The translations under genes were made by a program, and so were the position numbers. From NCBI GenBank assembly GCA_963675365.2, contig CAXXVA010000001.1, positions 248,001-312,000 of the forward strand: a DNA stretch of 64,000 bases, read 5' to 3'. Of the stretch, positions 43,938-53,724 are shown one piece after another (the stretch's first letter is position 1; every line of letters starts with the position of its first letter). The DNA is from CAXXOK01 sp963675365 (lineage in GTDB: Bacteria > Bacillota > Clostridia > Christensenellales > Aristaeellaceae). The notes under the pieces were generated by a model. That model ran no database searches. It saw nothing but the letters and a program-made list of their open reading frames with translations, and had not been told where the DNA came from.

Positions 43938-44456
43938 ATGAGGCTTATTCATTTAGACCGTACTGGTAGACTGCACGAGAGCGATACACTAGAGTTGTTC
44001 GATGACTATGGGATTGATACGTTCACAAATATAGCGAATACATACCCATCAGGAATCAGCGAGCATGGTCATAGATATGGGTTTGGAACCGAACCTCAAA
44101 CTGCCACAGAGCTCTGTAACAGTAAAGCAATAGAGTGGCTGTTTGAGGGCATACGCCTTTCCCGTTATCCTGACGCCTTGTCAAGGTTACAGGTCGTCTT
44201 TGCGGTCAGTGAATCCGACGTATCTCGGATGATCGGCCAATTTGGATTCACTTCTAGTGTAGCTTGCTTTGAGGTGGTATCGTCTCACGTAGAGAAAAGA
44301 GATATGGCTTTACTAACAGGTGATATTGCCAGCGCTTTCATGAACGCAAACAAGTATTGGCAAGGGCTTTGTTCAGAGCAACCATTTTATGAATACCTAA
44401 TGAAGCCGCCTGTGAAGATTGTCCGGAAGTTGCCACTTAATGGTTTTTACCGGTAG
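43938..44456 (+). CDS. Uncharacterised protein in BREX operon, possibly DUF2441-like
   Basis: A 172-residue protein of unknown function. Visible segments: MRLIHLDRTGRLHESDTLEL at the start, then YGFGTEPQTATELCNSKAIE, RYPDALSRLQVVFAVSES, and ANKYWQGLCSEQP near the end. The combination of a mid segment YPDALSRLQVVFA and a late YWQG resembles DUF2441 proteins, which may have an ADP-ribosyltransferase-like fold; this is a weak, motif-level impression. ATG at 43938 has AGGAGACG upstream, 13 bases after the brxX fragment stop. It is cotranscribed with BREX and could be an accessory effector. Confidence 0.5.
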   Translation: MRLIHLDRTGRLHESDTLELFDDYGIDTFTNIANTYPSGISEHGHRYGFGTEPQTATELCNSKAIEWLFEGIRLSRYPDALSRLQVVFAVSESDVSRMIGQFGFTSSVACFEVVSSHVEKRDMALLTGDIASAFMNANKYWQGLCSEQPFYEYLMKPPVKIVRKLPLNGFYR

Positions 44457-44491
44457 TCTGAACGGGATTATACGGGTTTTGGAGGATGAGT

Positions 44492-47086
44492 ATGCTGTCA
44501 GAAACGATCAAACTTAGGCTGTCGGAGCGGTTCTCCGCACCGCTGCCGGAATTTTATAAACGCCGAATTGTATTCTGGCACGACGAGGATGGCGAATTTA
44601 GCGACGAGGTGGACAGCATCGATCTGTCTGGCGTAAGCATCGTAAAGCTTACTGGTACGAACAATTTCGCCATCAAAAAGTTGCTCTCCGCAGACGACTT
44701 AACGGGTGACTACCTTATTTATGACCCTCTGGTCTACGACAAGGAAAGCAAGGATGATTGGCTTCTGGACATCCGTATGTACAGCGAAGAATTCCGCGCG
44801 GATCTCGTGTCCCTCCAGATGGAGGAACTGCTTGTTGAGCCATCCTCAGCGATGCGGAAGACTATGAAACTGTACACCAAGTTCTTCAACAAAGACCGCA
44901 CGGCGAAACTGAAGAAAATTGGGCGTACCTACCAGGCTCCGCTCCAACTACACATCGACATCATGGCAGTACTGTGCGGCTTAATCGGTGGCTCGGCACA
45001 GGACGTGATTATCGCCGTGCTGACGGCGAGCTTGGAAAAAGAAAACAATGCCGCCCTGAAGGCGATTGAGAAGTTCGGCAACATCGACGCCTTCTGGCAA
45101 CTAGTACAAAGGTACACAGGTTATCAGAACAGCGACGACCGTTCACTGAACGAACTTGCAGAGCACATCCTGATAACCGCGTTGTCGCAGACGATGCCGA
45201 TGTCCGCCTTGAAAGGCATCGACCGCTTCGTCTCCGATTCCAACAAAGCATACTGCTATCAGCTTGTCCACGAATGGCAGCGAAACGATGGAAGCTGCGA
45301 TCTGGAGGAGATCTGCCGCCATGTGGAACGGGAACTGCGGCTAGCTGATCGCTTCGATAAAACGGAAATCAGCATTTTGCTCAAGTGTGACACATTCCCC
45401 GCAATCAACGAGAGCATCCTCAAACGCTACTTCGCTGAGATTACCGAGAACGTCATCAAGGTGGAAGGTATCATCGCGACAGTCGAGAACCGCCGCACCG
45501 CCGCCTGGTATGAACTGACATCGGATTATATCGAAAGCCTCTACTGCATCGCCAAGATGCAGGAGTTTTACCTTTCGCACATTGAAGGCTTCCATATTGT
45601 AGAACCGGCGAAAATGTGGAAGCTTTACACTACCGACGCATATGAGATGGATAGCCACTATCGGCACTTCCATCTCAGCTTTGGTAATACCCTCAAAAGC
45701 TCAAACACCCTCTTGGAGGATGCTTTGAAGAAGTGCACCGATGTGGTCGAAGGCTTATACCGTGAGTGGTTCTTGAAGCATCTCACCGAAGCGTGGACAA
45801 AAGCCATAGCCAGTGATTTAGACTCACTGGGCTATATTTCCGATACTCATATCCCTGAACAAAGGCGATTCTACAACCGCTATGTATCGCCGAATGTGAG
45901 CAAAGGAAATCGCGTGTTCATTATCGTTTCGGATGCTCTGCGTTACGAAGTTGCTGCTGAACTCTCCGAGAAATTAAGTCATGACACCAAAGGCAAATCG
46001 ACATTAGACGCGGTGCAGGCCGTCTTCCCAGGCATTACGAAATTCGGGATGGCAGCGCTCCTGCCCGGCAATGAGATGTCGGTAAACGATAAAATTGACG
46101 TGTTCGTAGACGGCTATCCGACCGACGGCACCGCGCAGCGCAGCGCGATACTGGGCATCACCAACTCCAACAGCGTAGCCGTGACGTACAAAGACATGCT
46201 CCAGATGAAAAAACAGGAGCGGCGCGACCTTGTAGTTGGCAAGGAAATCATCTACATCTATCACAACACAATTGATGCCATCGGCGACAAACCTGTCACC
46301 GAGTCAAAGGTTTTCGCAGCTTGCAACGATGCCATCAAAGAACTAACCGCCATAGTGAAGATCATCGTCAACGATCTCAGTGGTGCGAATGTGTTCATCA
46401 CCGCCGATCACGGCTTCCTTTACACTTACCGTCCGCTCGACGAGAGTCAGAAAATCAGCAAACAGACTTTTGATGGCGACATTCTTGAACTCGGTAGGCG
46501 TTATGCCTTGGTGTCACCCGAGACTACGGCCGATTATCTGCTGCCCGTCAAGACGAACAGAACAATTGGCGGCGAGCCGATGAAGGGCTTCGCTCCACAG
46601 GATACTATTCGCATCAAAGTTCGAGGTGGCGGCGAGAACTATGTCCACGGCGGCATCACGATGCAGGAAATGGTCGTGCCAGTCATTGTTTATAAAGGCA
46701 TCCGGACAACTTCAAGAAATTATGTTGAGGTGCAGAATCCAGGACTGACGCTCATTAGCGAAAGCCGAAAAGTTTCGAACTTGATGTTCTCGCTAGACTT
46801 CCTGCAAAAACAGTCCGTGGGCGACAAGGTGCAGCCGTGCAATTATACCCTGCACTTCGCTGACGAGGTAGGGAAACCTGTTAGCGATTTCCAGACTGTG
46901 ATTGCCGATAGAACAAGCAATAATGCATCAGAACGTGTATTCCGCGTGCGCTTTACGCTAAAGCAAATGCAATACAGTAATCATTCACTATTTCGCCTGG
47001 TCATCGCTAACGAGACCGACGCTCCCGAAGAGGTCGAATTCCGGATAGACATAGCATTTGCTGATGATTTCGGCTTTGATTTGTAA
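44492..47086 (+). CDS. pglZ: PglZ/BrxZ, alkaline phosphatase-superfamily BREX protein
   Basis: An 864-residue PglZ protein. Metal-site segments of the alkaline phosphatase superfamily are present: VSDALRYEVAAELSEKL (Asp481) and FITADHGFLYTYR (Asp639, His640), with GGITMQEMVVPVIVY after them. PglZ is essential in all BREX types and is thought to be a metal-dependent nuclease or phosphodiesterase. The start is set at 44492; an ATG six bases earlier touches the GGAGG site. It is 35 bases downstream of the extra 172-residue gene. Confidence 0.95.
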   Translation: MLSETIKLRLSERFSAPLPEFYKRRIVFWHDEDGEFSDEVDSIDLSGVSIVKLTGTNNFAIKKLLSADDLTGDYLIYDPLVYDKESKDDWLLDIRMYSEEFRADLVSLQMEELLVEPSSAMRKTMKLYTKFFNKDRTAKLKKIGRTYQAPLQLHIDIMAVLCGLIGGSAQDVIIAVLTASLEKENNAALKAIEKFGNIDAFWQLVQRYTGYQNSDDRSLNELAEHILITALSQTMPMSALKGIDRFVSDSNKAYCYQLVHEWQRNDGSCDLEEICRHVERELRLADRFDKTEISILLKCDTFPAINESILKRYFAEITENVIKVEGIIATVENRRTAAWYELTSDYIESLYCIAKMQEFYLSHIEGFHIVEPAKMWKLYTTDAYEMDSHYRHFHLSFGNTLKSSNTLLEDALKKCTDVVEGLYREWFLKHLTEAWTKAIASDLDSLGYISDTHIPEQRRFYNRYVSPNVSKGNRVFIIVSDALRYEVAAELSEKLSHDTKGKSTLDAVQAVFPGITKFGMAALLPGNEMSVNDKIDVFVDGYPTDGTAQRSAILGITNSNSVAVTYKDMLQMKKQERRDLVVGKEIIYIYHNTIDAIGDKPVTESKVFAACNDAIKELTAIVKIIVNDLSGANVFITADHGFLYTYRPLDESQKISKQTFDGDILELGRRYALVSPETTADYLLPVKTNRTIGGEPMKGFAPQDTIRIKVRGGGENYVHGGITMQEMVVPVIVYKGIRTTSRNYVEVQNPGLTLISESRKVSNLMFSLDFLQKQSVGDKVQPCNYTLHFADEVGKPVSDFQTVIADRTSNNASERVFRVRFTLKQMQYSNHSLFRLVIANETDAPEEVEFRIDIAFADDFGFDL

Positions 47087-47106
47087 CCCACAAGGAGGAT
47101 TTCGCG

Positions 47107-49182
47107 ATGGACAAAGTGACCACTCAATACACGCCGGAAACAGATGATGCGAACGAGGTTATCGGTCGAAAACTACGGCAGCATTTCGATGGCAAAATTG
47201 TTCGTAAAGATCTGACCAAGGCTATCAAAGAAGGCGCGAATGTGCCTGTTTATGTCTTGGAGTTTTTGCTTGGGCAGTATTGTTCTTCCGTCGATCCTCA
47301 GATTATCGAGAACGGTGTGGCGAACGTCAAGCGAATTCTCTCTGAGAACTTTGTGCGTCCAGATGAGGCACAGAAGGTGCTGTCCTCACTCCGCGAGCGT
47401 GGAAGCTACACGGTTATCGACCGTATCACGGTCAGCCTGAATATAAAACGGGATCGCTACGAGGCCGACTTCTCCAACCTCGGTGTTCGAGGCATACCCA
47501 TCTCATCAGATTACGCTTCAAAATACGATCGTCTGCTTTGCGGTGGCATCTGGTGTATCGTCGGGCTTGAGTATGAATATATTGAGGAAGACAAAAAGTC
47601 TACACCGATACGCATCGTCAAGTTGACTCCGATTCAGATGCCGCACATTGACATGGACGAGATAAAGGAAGGCAGAAAAGCTTTTACCAAAGACGATTGG
47701 ATTACTGTCCTACTCCGCTCTGCCGGTATGGAAGCCGACCGATTCACCAACCGCGAAAAGTGGCTGCAGCTGGCGCGTATGCTTCCACTCATTGAAAACA
47801 ACTTCAACCTCTGCGAACTGGGCCCCCGCAGTACGGGAAAGTCGCACCTTTACAAGGAGATTTCTCCGAACTCTATTCTTGTGTCTGGCGGTCAGACTAC
47901 CGTTGCGAATCTCTTCTATAATATGTCGAGCAAGCAAGTTGGGCTAGTAGGTTTATGGGACTGTGTGGCCTTTGACGAGGTCGCAGGCATCACTTTCAAA
48001 GACAAAGACGGCGTCCAGATCATGAAGGACTACATGGCTTCAGGATCTTTCGCCCGTGGCAAAGAAGAGAAGGCAGCATACGCTTCGATGGCTTTCGTGG
48101 GTAACATCAATCAGAGTGTGGATGTGTTGCTTAAGACCTCGCACCTCTTTGACCCGTTCCCCGAAGCAATGGCATATGACACTGCATTCCTAGACCGGAT
48201 GCACTGCTATATTCCCGGTTGGGAGATCCCGAAGTACCGCCCGGAATCGTTCACAAACGACTATGGTTTTATAACAGATTACCTCGCTGAGTTCATGCGG
48301 CAGATGCGGAAAGAGACATTCGGTGATGCATGTGATAAATACTTTCGCTTTGGTAATAACCTGAATCAGCGTGATGTGATCGCTATTCGCAAAATTGTAT
48401 CAGGCTTTACGAAACTGCTCTATCCAAACGGCGAGTTTACAAAGGAAGAGATAGAGGAAATCCTGACTTTTGCCCTTGAAATGCGCCGCCGCGTTAAAGA
48501 GCAGCTAAAGAAAATCGGTGGTATGGAGTTTTACGATGTGAACTTCTCCTATATCGATAATGAATCATTCGAGGAACGTTATGTTTCCGTGCCTGAACAA
48601 GGCGGTGGCAAGATCATCCCCGAAGGCTTGACGAACCCCGGCAATGTCTACACCATATCGCAGGGTAAAAGTGGCATGATAGGCGTATACCGCCTCGAAA
48701 CGCAGATGTTACCCGGTAATGGTAAGTTTGAACGCACGGGGATTGGCTCAGATCGCGATGCCAAAGAAGCCACCAACACGGCGTTTAATTTTCTGAAAGC
48801 AAGCGGTCACCATATAAGCGGGCAGCTTAGTACGACCACCAAGGACTACATCATCAACTATCAAGATTTGAATGGTATCGGCATGACCAAATTCTTAACA
48901 TTGCCGACCGTAATTGCCCTCGCTTCCTGCGCTCTCAGCAAGCCGACGCTTTCGAGCCTCGCCATCCTTGGCGAGATCAGCATCAGCGGCACAATACTCA
49001 AAGTCGAAGAACTGGCAAGCGTCCTACAAGTCTGCCTTGACAGCGGCGCAAAGAAAGTGCTGATTCCGATAACCTCCGCACCTGAACTTGGTACAGTCCC
49101 GGCTGATCTAATTGGTGCCTTCAGCCTGATATTTTACAATACCCCGCAAGAAGCCGTGTTCAAGGCTTTGGGCGTGGAATAA
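47107..49182 (+). CDS. brxL: BrxL, AAA+ protein with Lon-like C-terminal domain
   Basis: A 691-residue BrxL of type 1 BREX. Walker A is GPRSTGKS (residues 239-246) and Walker B is CVAFDEVAGITF. The C-terminal about 130 residues align with Lon protease domains (ILGEISISGTILKVEELASV, KKVLIPITSAPEL). At the places where Lon carries the catalytic Ser (GPSAG) and Lys, this sequence has LPTVIA and Val, so proteolysis is unlikely. That fits work describing BrxL as an AAA+ ring acting on DNA. BrxL is needed for restriction but not for methylation. Confidence 0.95.
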   Translation: MDKVTTQYTPETDDANEVIGRKLRQHFDGKIVRKDLTKAIKEGANVPVYVLEFLLGQYCSSVDPQIIENGVANVKRILSENFVRPDEAQKVLSSLRERGSYTVIDRITVSLNIKRDRYEADFSNLGVRGIPISSDYASKYDRLLCGGIWCIVGLEYEYIEEDKKSTPIRIVKLTPIQMPHIDMDEIKEGRKAFTKDDWITVLLRSAGMEADRFTNREKWLQLARMLPLIENNFNLCELGPRSTGKSHLYKEISPNSILVSGGQTTVANLFYNMSSKQVGLVGLWDCVAFDEVAGITFKDKDGVQIMKDYMASGSFARGKEEKAAYASMAFVGNINQSVDVLLKTSHLFDPFPEAMAYDTAFLDRMHCYIPGWEIPKYRPESFTNDYGFITDYLAEFMRQMRKETFGDACDKYFRFGNNLNQRDVIAIRKIVSGFTKLLYPNGEFTKEEIEEILTFALEMRRRVKEQLKKIGGMEFYDVNFSYIDNESFEERYVSVPEQGGGKIIPEGLTNPGNVYTISQGKSGMIGVYRLETQMLPGNGKFERTGIGSDRDAKEATNTAFNFLKASGHHISGQLSTTTKDYIINYQDLNGIGMTKFLTLPTVIALASCALSKPTLSSLAILGEISISGTILKVEELASVLQVCLDSGAKKVLIPITSAPELGTVPADLIGAFSLIFYNTPQEAVFKALGVE

Positions 49183-49221
49183 ACGTAAGGATAATCACAA
49201 CTATTTAGGGAGGAACTCGAT

Positions 49222-51387
49222 ATGTCCGATACAATCAAAATCCAAAACTGCAATAACATTACAAGCGGCGAATTAACTATTTGCCCTAACAAGTTAAACA
49301 TCCTGTTCGGTCGCAATGGTACGGGAAAATCAACGATTGCAAGGGCTATCGACCTTAAAGCACACGGCAAGGCGTTGACCGAACTTGCTCCTTACGGAAG
49401 CACCGGTAGTGACGCTCCTCCAAGCATTTGCGGAATCGAATCTGGTAGCGTTTCCATTTTCGACGATAATTATGTCAGTCAGTATGTCTATCAGCCAGAC
49501 TCGTTGATTAAGGACGCTTTCGAGGTTCTTATCCGTTCGCCGGAATATGATGCGGCAAAAAAGAATATTGATGATGCCTTGGCAAAAATCCGTACCACCA
49601 TAACTGAACGGCAAGGAATCTCTGATTTGCGTAGTCAGATTGGGGCGTTGATAGACACTATCAAATTCACCAGCAACAATAAGATAGCCAAAAGAGGTGG
49701 GATCAAGGGCGTTCTTGAAGGCAAGGGAGCCTTCTTTAACCCCAAACCAGAACTTAGCGACTTGAAGCCCTTTATGGAAGGAGACACAGTATCCAAGTGG
49801 GCGGCATGGCGGTTGCAAGGTTATGAACAGTTTGGAAACAAAAAACTGTGTCCTTATTGCTCTACGGGCGATACGGATAAGACCGAGACCATCAATCGTG
49901 TATTCGCAGAGAGTTTTGATAAAACGAGCGTCGAGACTGTTGCCGCTATTTCTAGGGCAATAGAGAGCTTGAAGCCGTATCTTGATGAGTTAAAGATATT
50001 CGAATTGATGTCTCTTTTCGGTGTAAAAGAGGATTTGCAGGTTCTCGAAACCCAGCTTACAAAACTACGTGTAGAGGCAAGCTATCTTCACGATAGGTTG
50101 ACGGCTATCCTGTCGTTTAATGGTTCATCGGTTAACAGAGACAATATCGGCGATTTGCAGACCAACCTTTCCGATATGAAGGTTGACTTCCGTGCCTGCG
50201 ATACCTATTTTACAACCGACTTGACCAAGAGTGAGATGGGTGCAGTCAATGTCGAGATAGATGACCTTCTCACGAAAGTCAATGCTCTTAAGGGCGAAAT
50301 CGGTAAGTACAATAAGTATATTCAGGATAAAATCAATGATAGGAAGCAGGACATTAACGACTTCCTTAATCTTGCGGGGTTTAAGTACACATTTGAAGTT
50401 GAAGTAAGCGGCGAAAACAATGCCAAGGCTCTTTTGAAATTCATACTGCCTGACGGCAATCCCGGTGACGTTCAGTCACCCGGTTCTCATTTGAGTTGGG
50501 GTGAGAAGCACTCGTTTGCCCTTATCTTGTTCATGTTCGACGCTATTAGAAGCGATGCCAAGTTGGTGATTCTTGACGATCCGATATCATCATTTGACAG
50601 CAACAAGAAATATGCCATCATCAATCGCCTGTTTAAAACTGGCGAAAAGGGAAACAGTCTGTATGAAAGAACGGTTCTCATGCTGACTCACGACATCGAA
50701 CCAGTCATTGATTATATTCAAACGAATTCTGGTCGGCAAACACCAGCATCAGTCTGCGCCTATTATTTTGAAAATAAAGCTGGATTGTTACAATGCACCC
50801 CGATTTGTAAAGACGACGATTTGATGTCTTCGATTGTTCTTCTAAAAGAGCTGGCATCAGACATGAGCATTGATTTAGCGGCGAGGATAGGCTGTCTGCG
50901 AAAATTCATTGAACATCAATACAAATATCCACAGGCAGAATCAAACGCCTATAACATCCTGTCAAGCCTTATTCATGGACGTTCCAAGCCGACATTTGAT
51001 AAAGATGGTAAGGATATGCTCTCCGGAGAACAAATCTCCGCTGGCACGGATTTTATCAAGGAGTTTATAACAGATTTTGACTATAGTACGGCCCTCGCTC
51101 AGTGTAAACCTCAGTGCCTTATGGAGCGATATGCGACCGAAGCATCAGCCTATATCAAAATGCTCATACTCCGAGCCTATACAGAGCAAGATGATGAAGC
51201 ACGCGAGCGACTCCGTAAATACAATGACGTTTTGCGAAAATATGTCGATGAAACCTATCACATTGAAAACGACTATCTGTACTCGCTTGACGTTCGCCGT
51301 TTCAATATAGTACCTGATAACTACATAGCAGATGCTGAACGGTATGTAGCCGACGAAAGAGCAAGATTCGATTTTGCCACAGAATAG
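49222..51387 (+). CDS. RloC/PrrC-like ATPase, candidate anticodon nuclease
   Basis: A 721-residue protein of the AAA_13 family. Walker A is GRNGTGKST (30-38), a CPYC (210-213) sits in the helical middle like the zinc hook of RloC, the ABC signature is LSWGEKH (424-430), Walker B is LVILDDPISSFD (448-459), and LTHD follows (488-491). The C-terminal part holds R560-x3-E564 and His585 (LRKFIEH, then SSLIHGRSKP), an arrangement like the R-x3-E...H triad of PrrC/RloC tRNA anticodon nucleases. The E-to-H gap is shorter than in PrrC. It lies 39 bases after brxL on the same strand. It would be a suicide back-up triggered when BREX or DNA integrity is compromised. Confidence 0.75.
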   Translation: MSDTIKIQNCNNITSGELTICPNKLNILFGRNGTGKSTIARAIDLKAHGKALTELAPYGSTGSDAPPSICGIESGSVSIFDDNYVSQYVYQPDSLIKDAFEVLIRSPEYDAAKKNIDDALAKIRTTITERQGISDLRSQIGALIDTIKFTSNNKIAKRGGIKGVLEGKGAFFNPKPELSDLKPFMEGDTVSKWAAWRLQGYEQFGNKKLCPYCSTGDTDKTETINRVFAESFDKTSVETVAAISRAIESLKPYLDELKIFELMSLFGVKEDLQVLETQLTKLRVEASYLHDRLTAILSFNGSSVNRDNIGDLQTNLSDMKVDFRACDTYFTTDLTKSEMGAVNVEIDDLLTKVNALKGEIGKYNKYIQDKINDRKQDINDFLNLAGFKYTFEVEVSGENNAKALLKFILPDGNPGDVQSPGSHLSWGEKHSFALILFMFDAIRSDAKLVILDDPISSFDSNKKYAIINRLFKTGEKGNSLYERTVLMLTHDIEPVIDYIQTNSGRQTPASVCAYYFENKAGLLQCTPICKDDDLMSSIVLLKELASDMSIDLAARIGCLRKFIEHQYKYPQAESNAYNILSSLIHGRSKPTFDKDGKDMLSGEQISAGTDFIKEFITDFDYSTALAQCKPQCLMERYATEASAYIKMLILRAYTEQDDEARERLRKYNDVLRKYVDETYHIENDYLYSLDVRRFNIVPDNYIADAERYVADERARFDFATE

Positions 51388-51391
51388 CAAA

Positions 51392-51432
51392 ATAGCCCGT
51401 GAACACCGAGAAATCCGGCGTTCATGGGCTAT
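51392..51432. terminator. Inverted repeat between RloC-like gene and truncated recombinase
   Basis: ATAGCCCGTGAAC and GTTCATGGGCTAT pair at 12 of 13 positions around a 15-base spacer, between two convergent genes. There is no clear T-run on either strand. It could serve as a bidirectional terminator, or mark the edge of the island. Confidence 0.5.
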
Positions 51433-51455
51433 CAGATTCTACTACCATAAGACTA

Positions 51456-52373
51456 TCACTCGTGGCTGTCCTTCACGTAATACTTAGGCACTTCCCCCTC
51501 GTTGATTTTGCTCTTCTTCGTGAGGAAGTCCGTTGTAAAACTCTTTTGGAGTACGGCGTCCCCCTTATATTTCTCGTTGGTCAAAATCGACTCAACCGTT
51601 GACCCCGTCCAGTTCTTTTTCCCAGCCGGCGTTGGCACACCATCGCCCGTAAGCAAACGTGCAATGCCCGAAGGCGTATCCCCTTCTAAAAAGAGCCGAT
51701 AGATCCTGCGTACCACTTTCGCTTCCTCTTCGTTTATGACAAGGCGCCCATGATCACCTTTGTCATAACCCAAAAAGTGCGAATATGCCACAGACACCTT
51801 GCCATCCGCAAATCGTTTGCGGACACCCCAGGTGCAGTTCTCAGAAATGGAGCGGCTCTCCTCTTGTGCAAGGCTGGACATAATGGTCAGAAGAAGCTCG
51901 CCCTTGCTGTCCAGCGTATCAATGCTCTCTTTTCCGAAGAAGACCCCCACACCAATAGCCTTCAATTCACGGATAGTGATCAGCGAATCCACGGTATTAC
52001 GGGCAAACCGGCTGACAGATTTAGTGATAATCATATCAAACAATCCGGCTTTGGCATCGGCGAGCATCTGTTTGAAGCCTTCCCGATGCTTGGTGCTGGT
52101 TCCCGTGATCCCTTCATCGGTATAAATGCCGGCGAACTCCCAATCGGTACGCCCCTGGATGTAGCGCGTATAGTAGTCAACCTGCGCCTCATAAGAGGTC
52201 AACTGTTCCTCGTGATCCGTACTCACGCGCGCATACGCACATACACGTTTTAGATGCTGATATCTCGAAACGCCTTGCATGCTTGATGCCACCGGCATCA
52301 TGGTTGTGATTTTTGCGCCATCCGCCCGAAACGTGACATCCCCCTGCCGATGGAATGTGTTGATTTCAGTCAT
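51456..52373 (-). pseudogene. Large serine recombinase, C-terminally truncated
   Basis: 305 residues. The resolvase catalytic domain is intact (YARVSTDHEEQ with the nucleophilic Ser, IITKSVSRFARNTVDSL, SLAQEESRSISEN). It is followed by the recombinase domain (INEEEAKVVRRIYRLFLEG). The protein stops at YYVKDSHE, the point where full-length homologues (about 500 or more residues) enter the rest of the recombinase domain, the zinc ribbon and the coiled coil. The start has GAGGAGGCGTTGTC upstream and overlaps the preceding recombinase gene by 8 bases. It is probably inactive for integration without the DNA-binding part. The break lies at the edge of the defence island. Confidence 0.8.
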
Positions 52374-53661
52374 GACAACGCCTCCTCGTTTCTGTCTCTC
52401 TTGCTTTCGTCCGCATCTTATCGGTCCACCCGTTAGAGCGCGAGCGGTCTTTCCAGACCTTTTCAACAGATCGTCCGTCAGAAAGTCGGAATACGATACG
52501 GTTTGCGGACGGCACCCATATCTCTTTGACCTTTTCTCTAAACGCGGAGGCATCAAAGGATGCAATATTTAACACCTCACACGTCAGTGTGCGAAGAACC
52601 GCATCCGGGATTTGTTTTGCCGGACAATACTTCTTCCCCAGGGTAATGTATGTGGAGCACTGCCATTTCAATCGCTTGTGCGTATCCCAGCGCCGATAGC
52701 TTTTCCCGCAGTTCTCGCATTTGATCATCCCCGAAAAAGGATAGCGGGCTGTGGTTGCCTTTTGTGTATTGCGGGCCTGCCGGTTCTTCTCCATGATCTC
52801 CTGGGCCAGTGCGAAAGTCACTTCATCAATAATGGCTGGATGTGTACCTTCCACCAGATACATAGGCAGCTCGCCTTTGTTTTTCTGTTTCTTCTTCGTC
52901 AAGTGATCGGCAATAAACGTCTTTTGCAACAGCGCATTGCCGAGATACTTCTCGTTTTTCAGGATGGTGCGAATATAATCCTGGCCCCATCCTCCGCTGA
53001 AAACCGTTGGAACGTGCTCCTGCCGCAATCTTTCAGCAATGCGCTGAACGGTCTCCCCCGCCACATACTCTTGAAAGATCCGGCGGACAATAGCCGCTTG
53101 CGCAGGATGAACCCCGAAACGCCCGTTTTCAATCCGATAACCGTACATACGGCGCAGATTAACCAGTTCACCCTGTGCAAAGCGTTTCCGGATACGCCAT
53201 TTACAGTTCTCACTCACCGACCGGCTTTCTTCCTGTGCATATGACGCAAGAATCGTGAGCATAACCTCTCCGTCTGCGCTCATGGTGTCAATGCCTTGCT
53301 CCTCAAAGCGTACACCGACCCCCAATCGTTTCAACTCACGAACCGTCGCCAACAAATCAAGCGTGTTGCGGGCAAAACGGCTGATTGATTTCGTCAGGAT
53401 TATGTCGATCTTGCCGTTTCTGCAATCCTGCAGCATCCTTTGAAAGTCCGGACGATTGTCTTTGGTTCCCGTCACTGCTTCATCTGCGTACACACCTGCG
53501 AAGTTCCAGCCAGGTGCAGATTGAATATAACGGTTGTAGTAACTCACCTGTGTAGCAAGCGAGTGCAGCATAGCATCTTTGCCGGATGAAACACGCGCAT
53601 AGGCAGCAACCCGTGTGAGCTTTGGCATCGGCGGCAGGGTTGGAAGGATCGTAATTTCCAT
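52366..53661 (-). CDS. Large serine recombinase (integrase type)
   Basis: A 431-residue recombinase. It has the N-terminal resolvase domain (AYARVSSGKDAM with the catalytic Ser, ILTKSISRFARNTLDLL, YAQEESRSVSEN), the recombinase domain (VHPAQAAIVRRIFQEYVAG), a zinc ribbon (CENCGKSYRRWD, then CPAKQIPD) and a short basic C-terminus. It probably catalyses integration and excision of the right prophage, perhaps together with its truncated partner. The start is ATG at 53661 after GAAAGGAGGATCTGTT. Confidence 0.92.
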   Translation of the reverse strand: MEITILPTLPPMPKLTRVAAYARVSSGKDAMLHSLATQVSYYNRYIQSAPGWNFAGVYADEAVTGTKDNRPDFQRMLQDCRNGKIDIILTKSISRFARNTLDLLATVRELKRLGVGVRFEEQGIDTMSADGEVMLTILASYAQEESRSVSENCKWRIRKRFAQGELVNLRRMYGYRIENGRFGVHPAQAAIVRRIFQEYVAGETVQRIAERLRQEHVPTVFSGGWGQDYIRTILKNEKYLGNALLQKTFIADHLTKKKQKNKGELPMYLVEGTHPAIIDEVTFALAQEIMEKNRQARNTQKATTARYPFSGMIKCENCGKSYRRWDTHKRLKWQCSTYITLGKKYCPAKQIPDAVLRTLTCEVLNIASFDASAFREKVKEIWVPSANRIVFRLSDGRSVEKVWKDRSRSNGWTDKMRTKARETETRRRCHD

Positions 53662-53724
53662 AACAGATCCTCCTTTCACTGTCCATGTTCGCTCTGTTTC
53701 CACGGTATATCAAGTTGTTTTGCC

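Larger units (their letters stand above)
32307..51432 (+). mobile_element. Defence island: NACHT gene, type 1 BREX with extra genes, RloC-like gene
   Basis: This is a plus-strand block of eleven or more genes flanked on both sides by minus-strand prophage genes. Its core order brxA-brxB-brxC-brxX-pglZ-brxL is that of type 1 BREX. It ends at an inverted repeat (51392-51432) adjacent to a truncated recombinase. Mobility is inferred from position; no transposase or terminal repeats were found. Confidence 0.7.
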
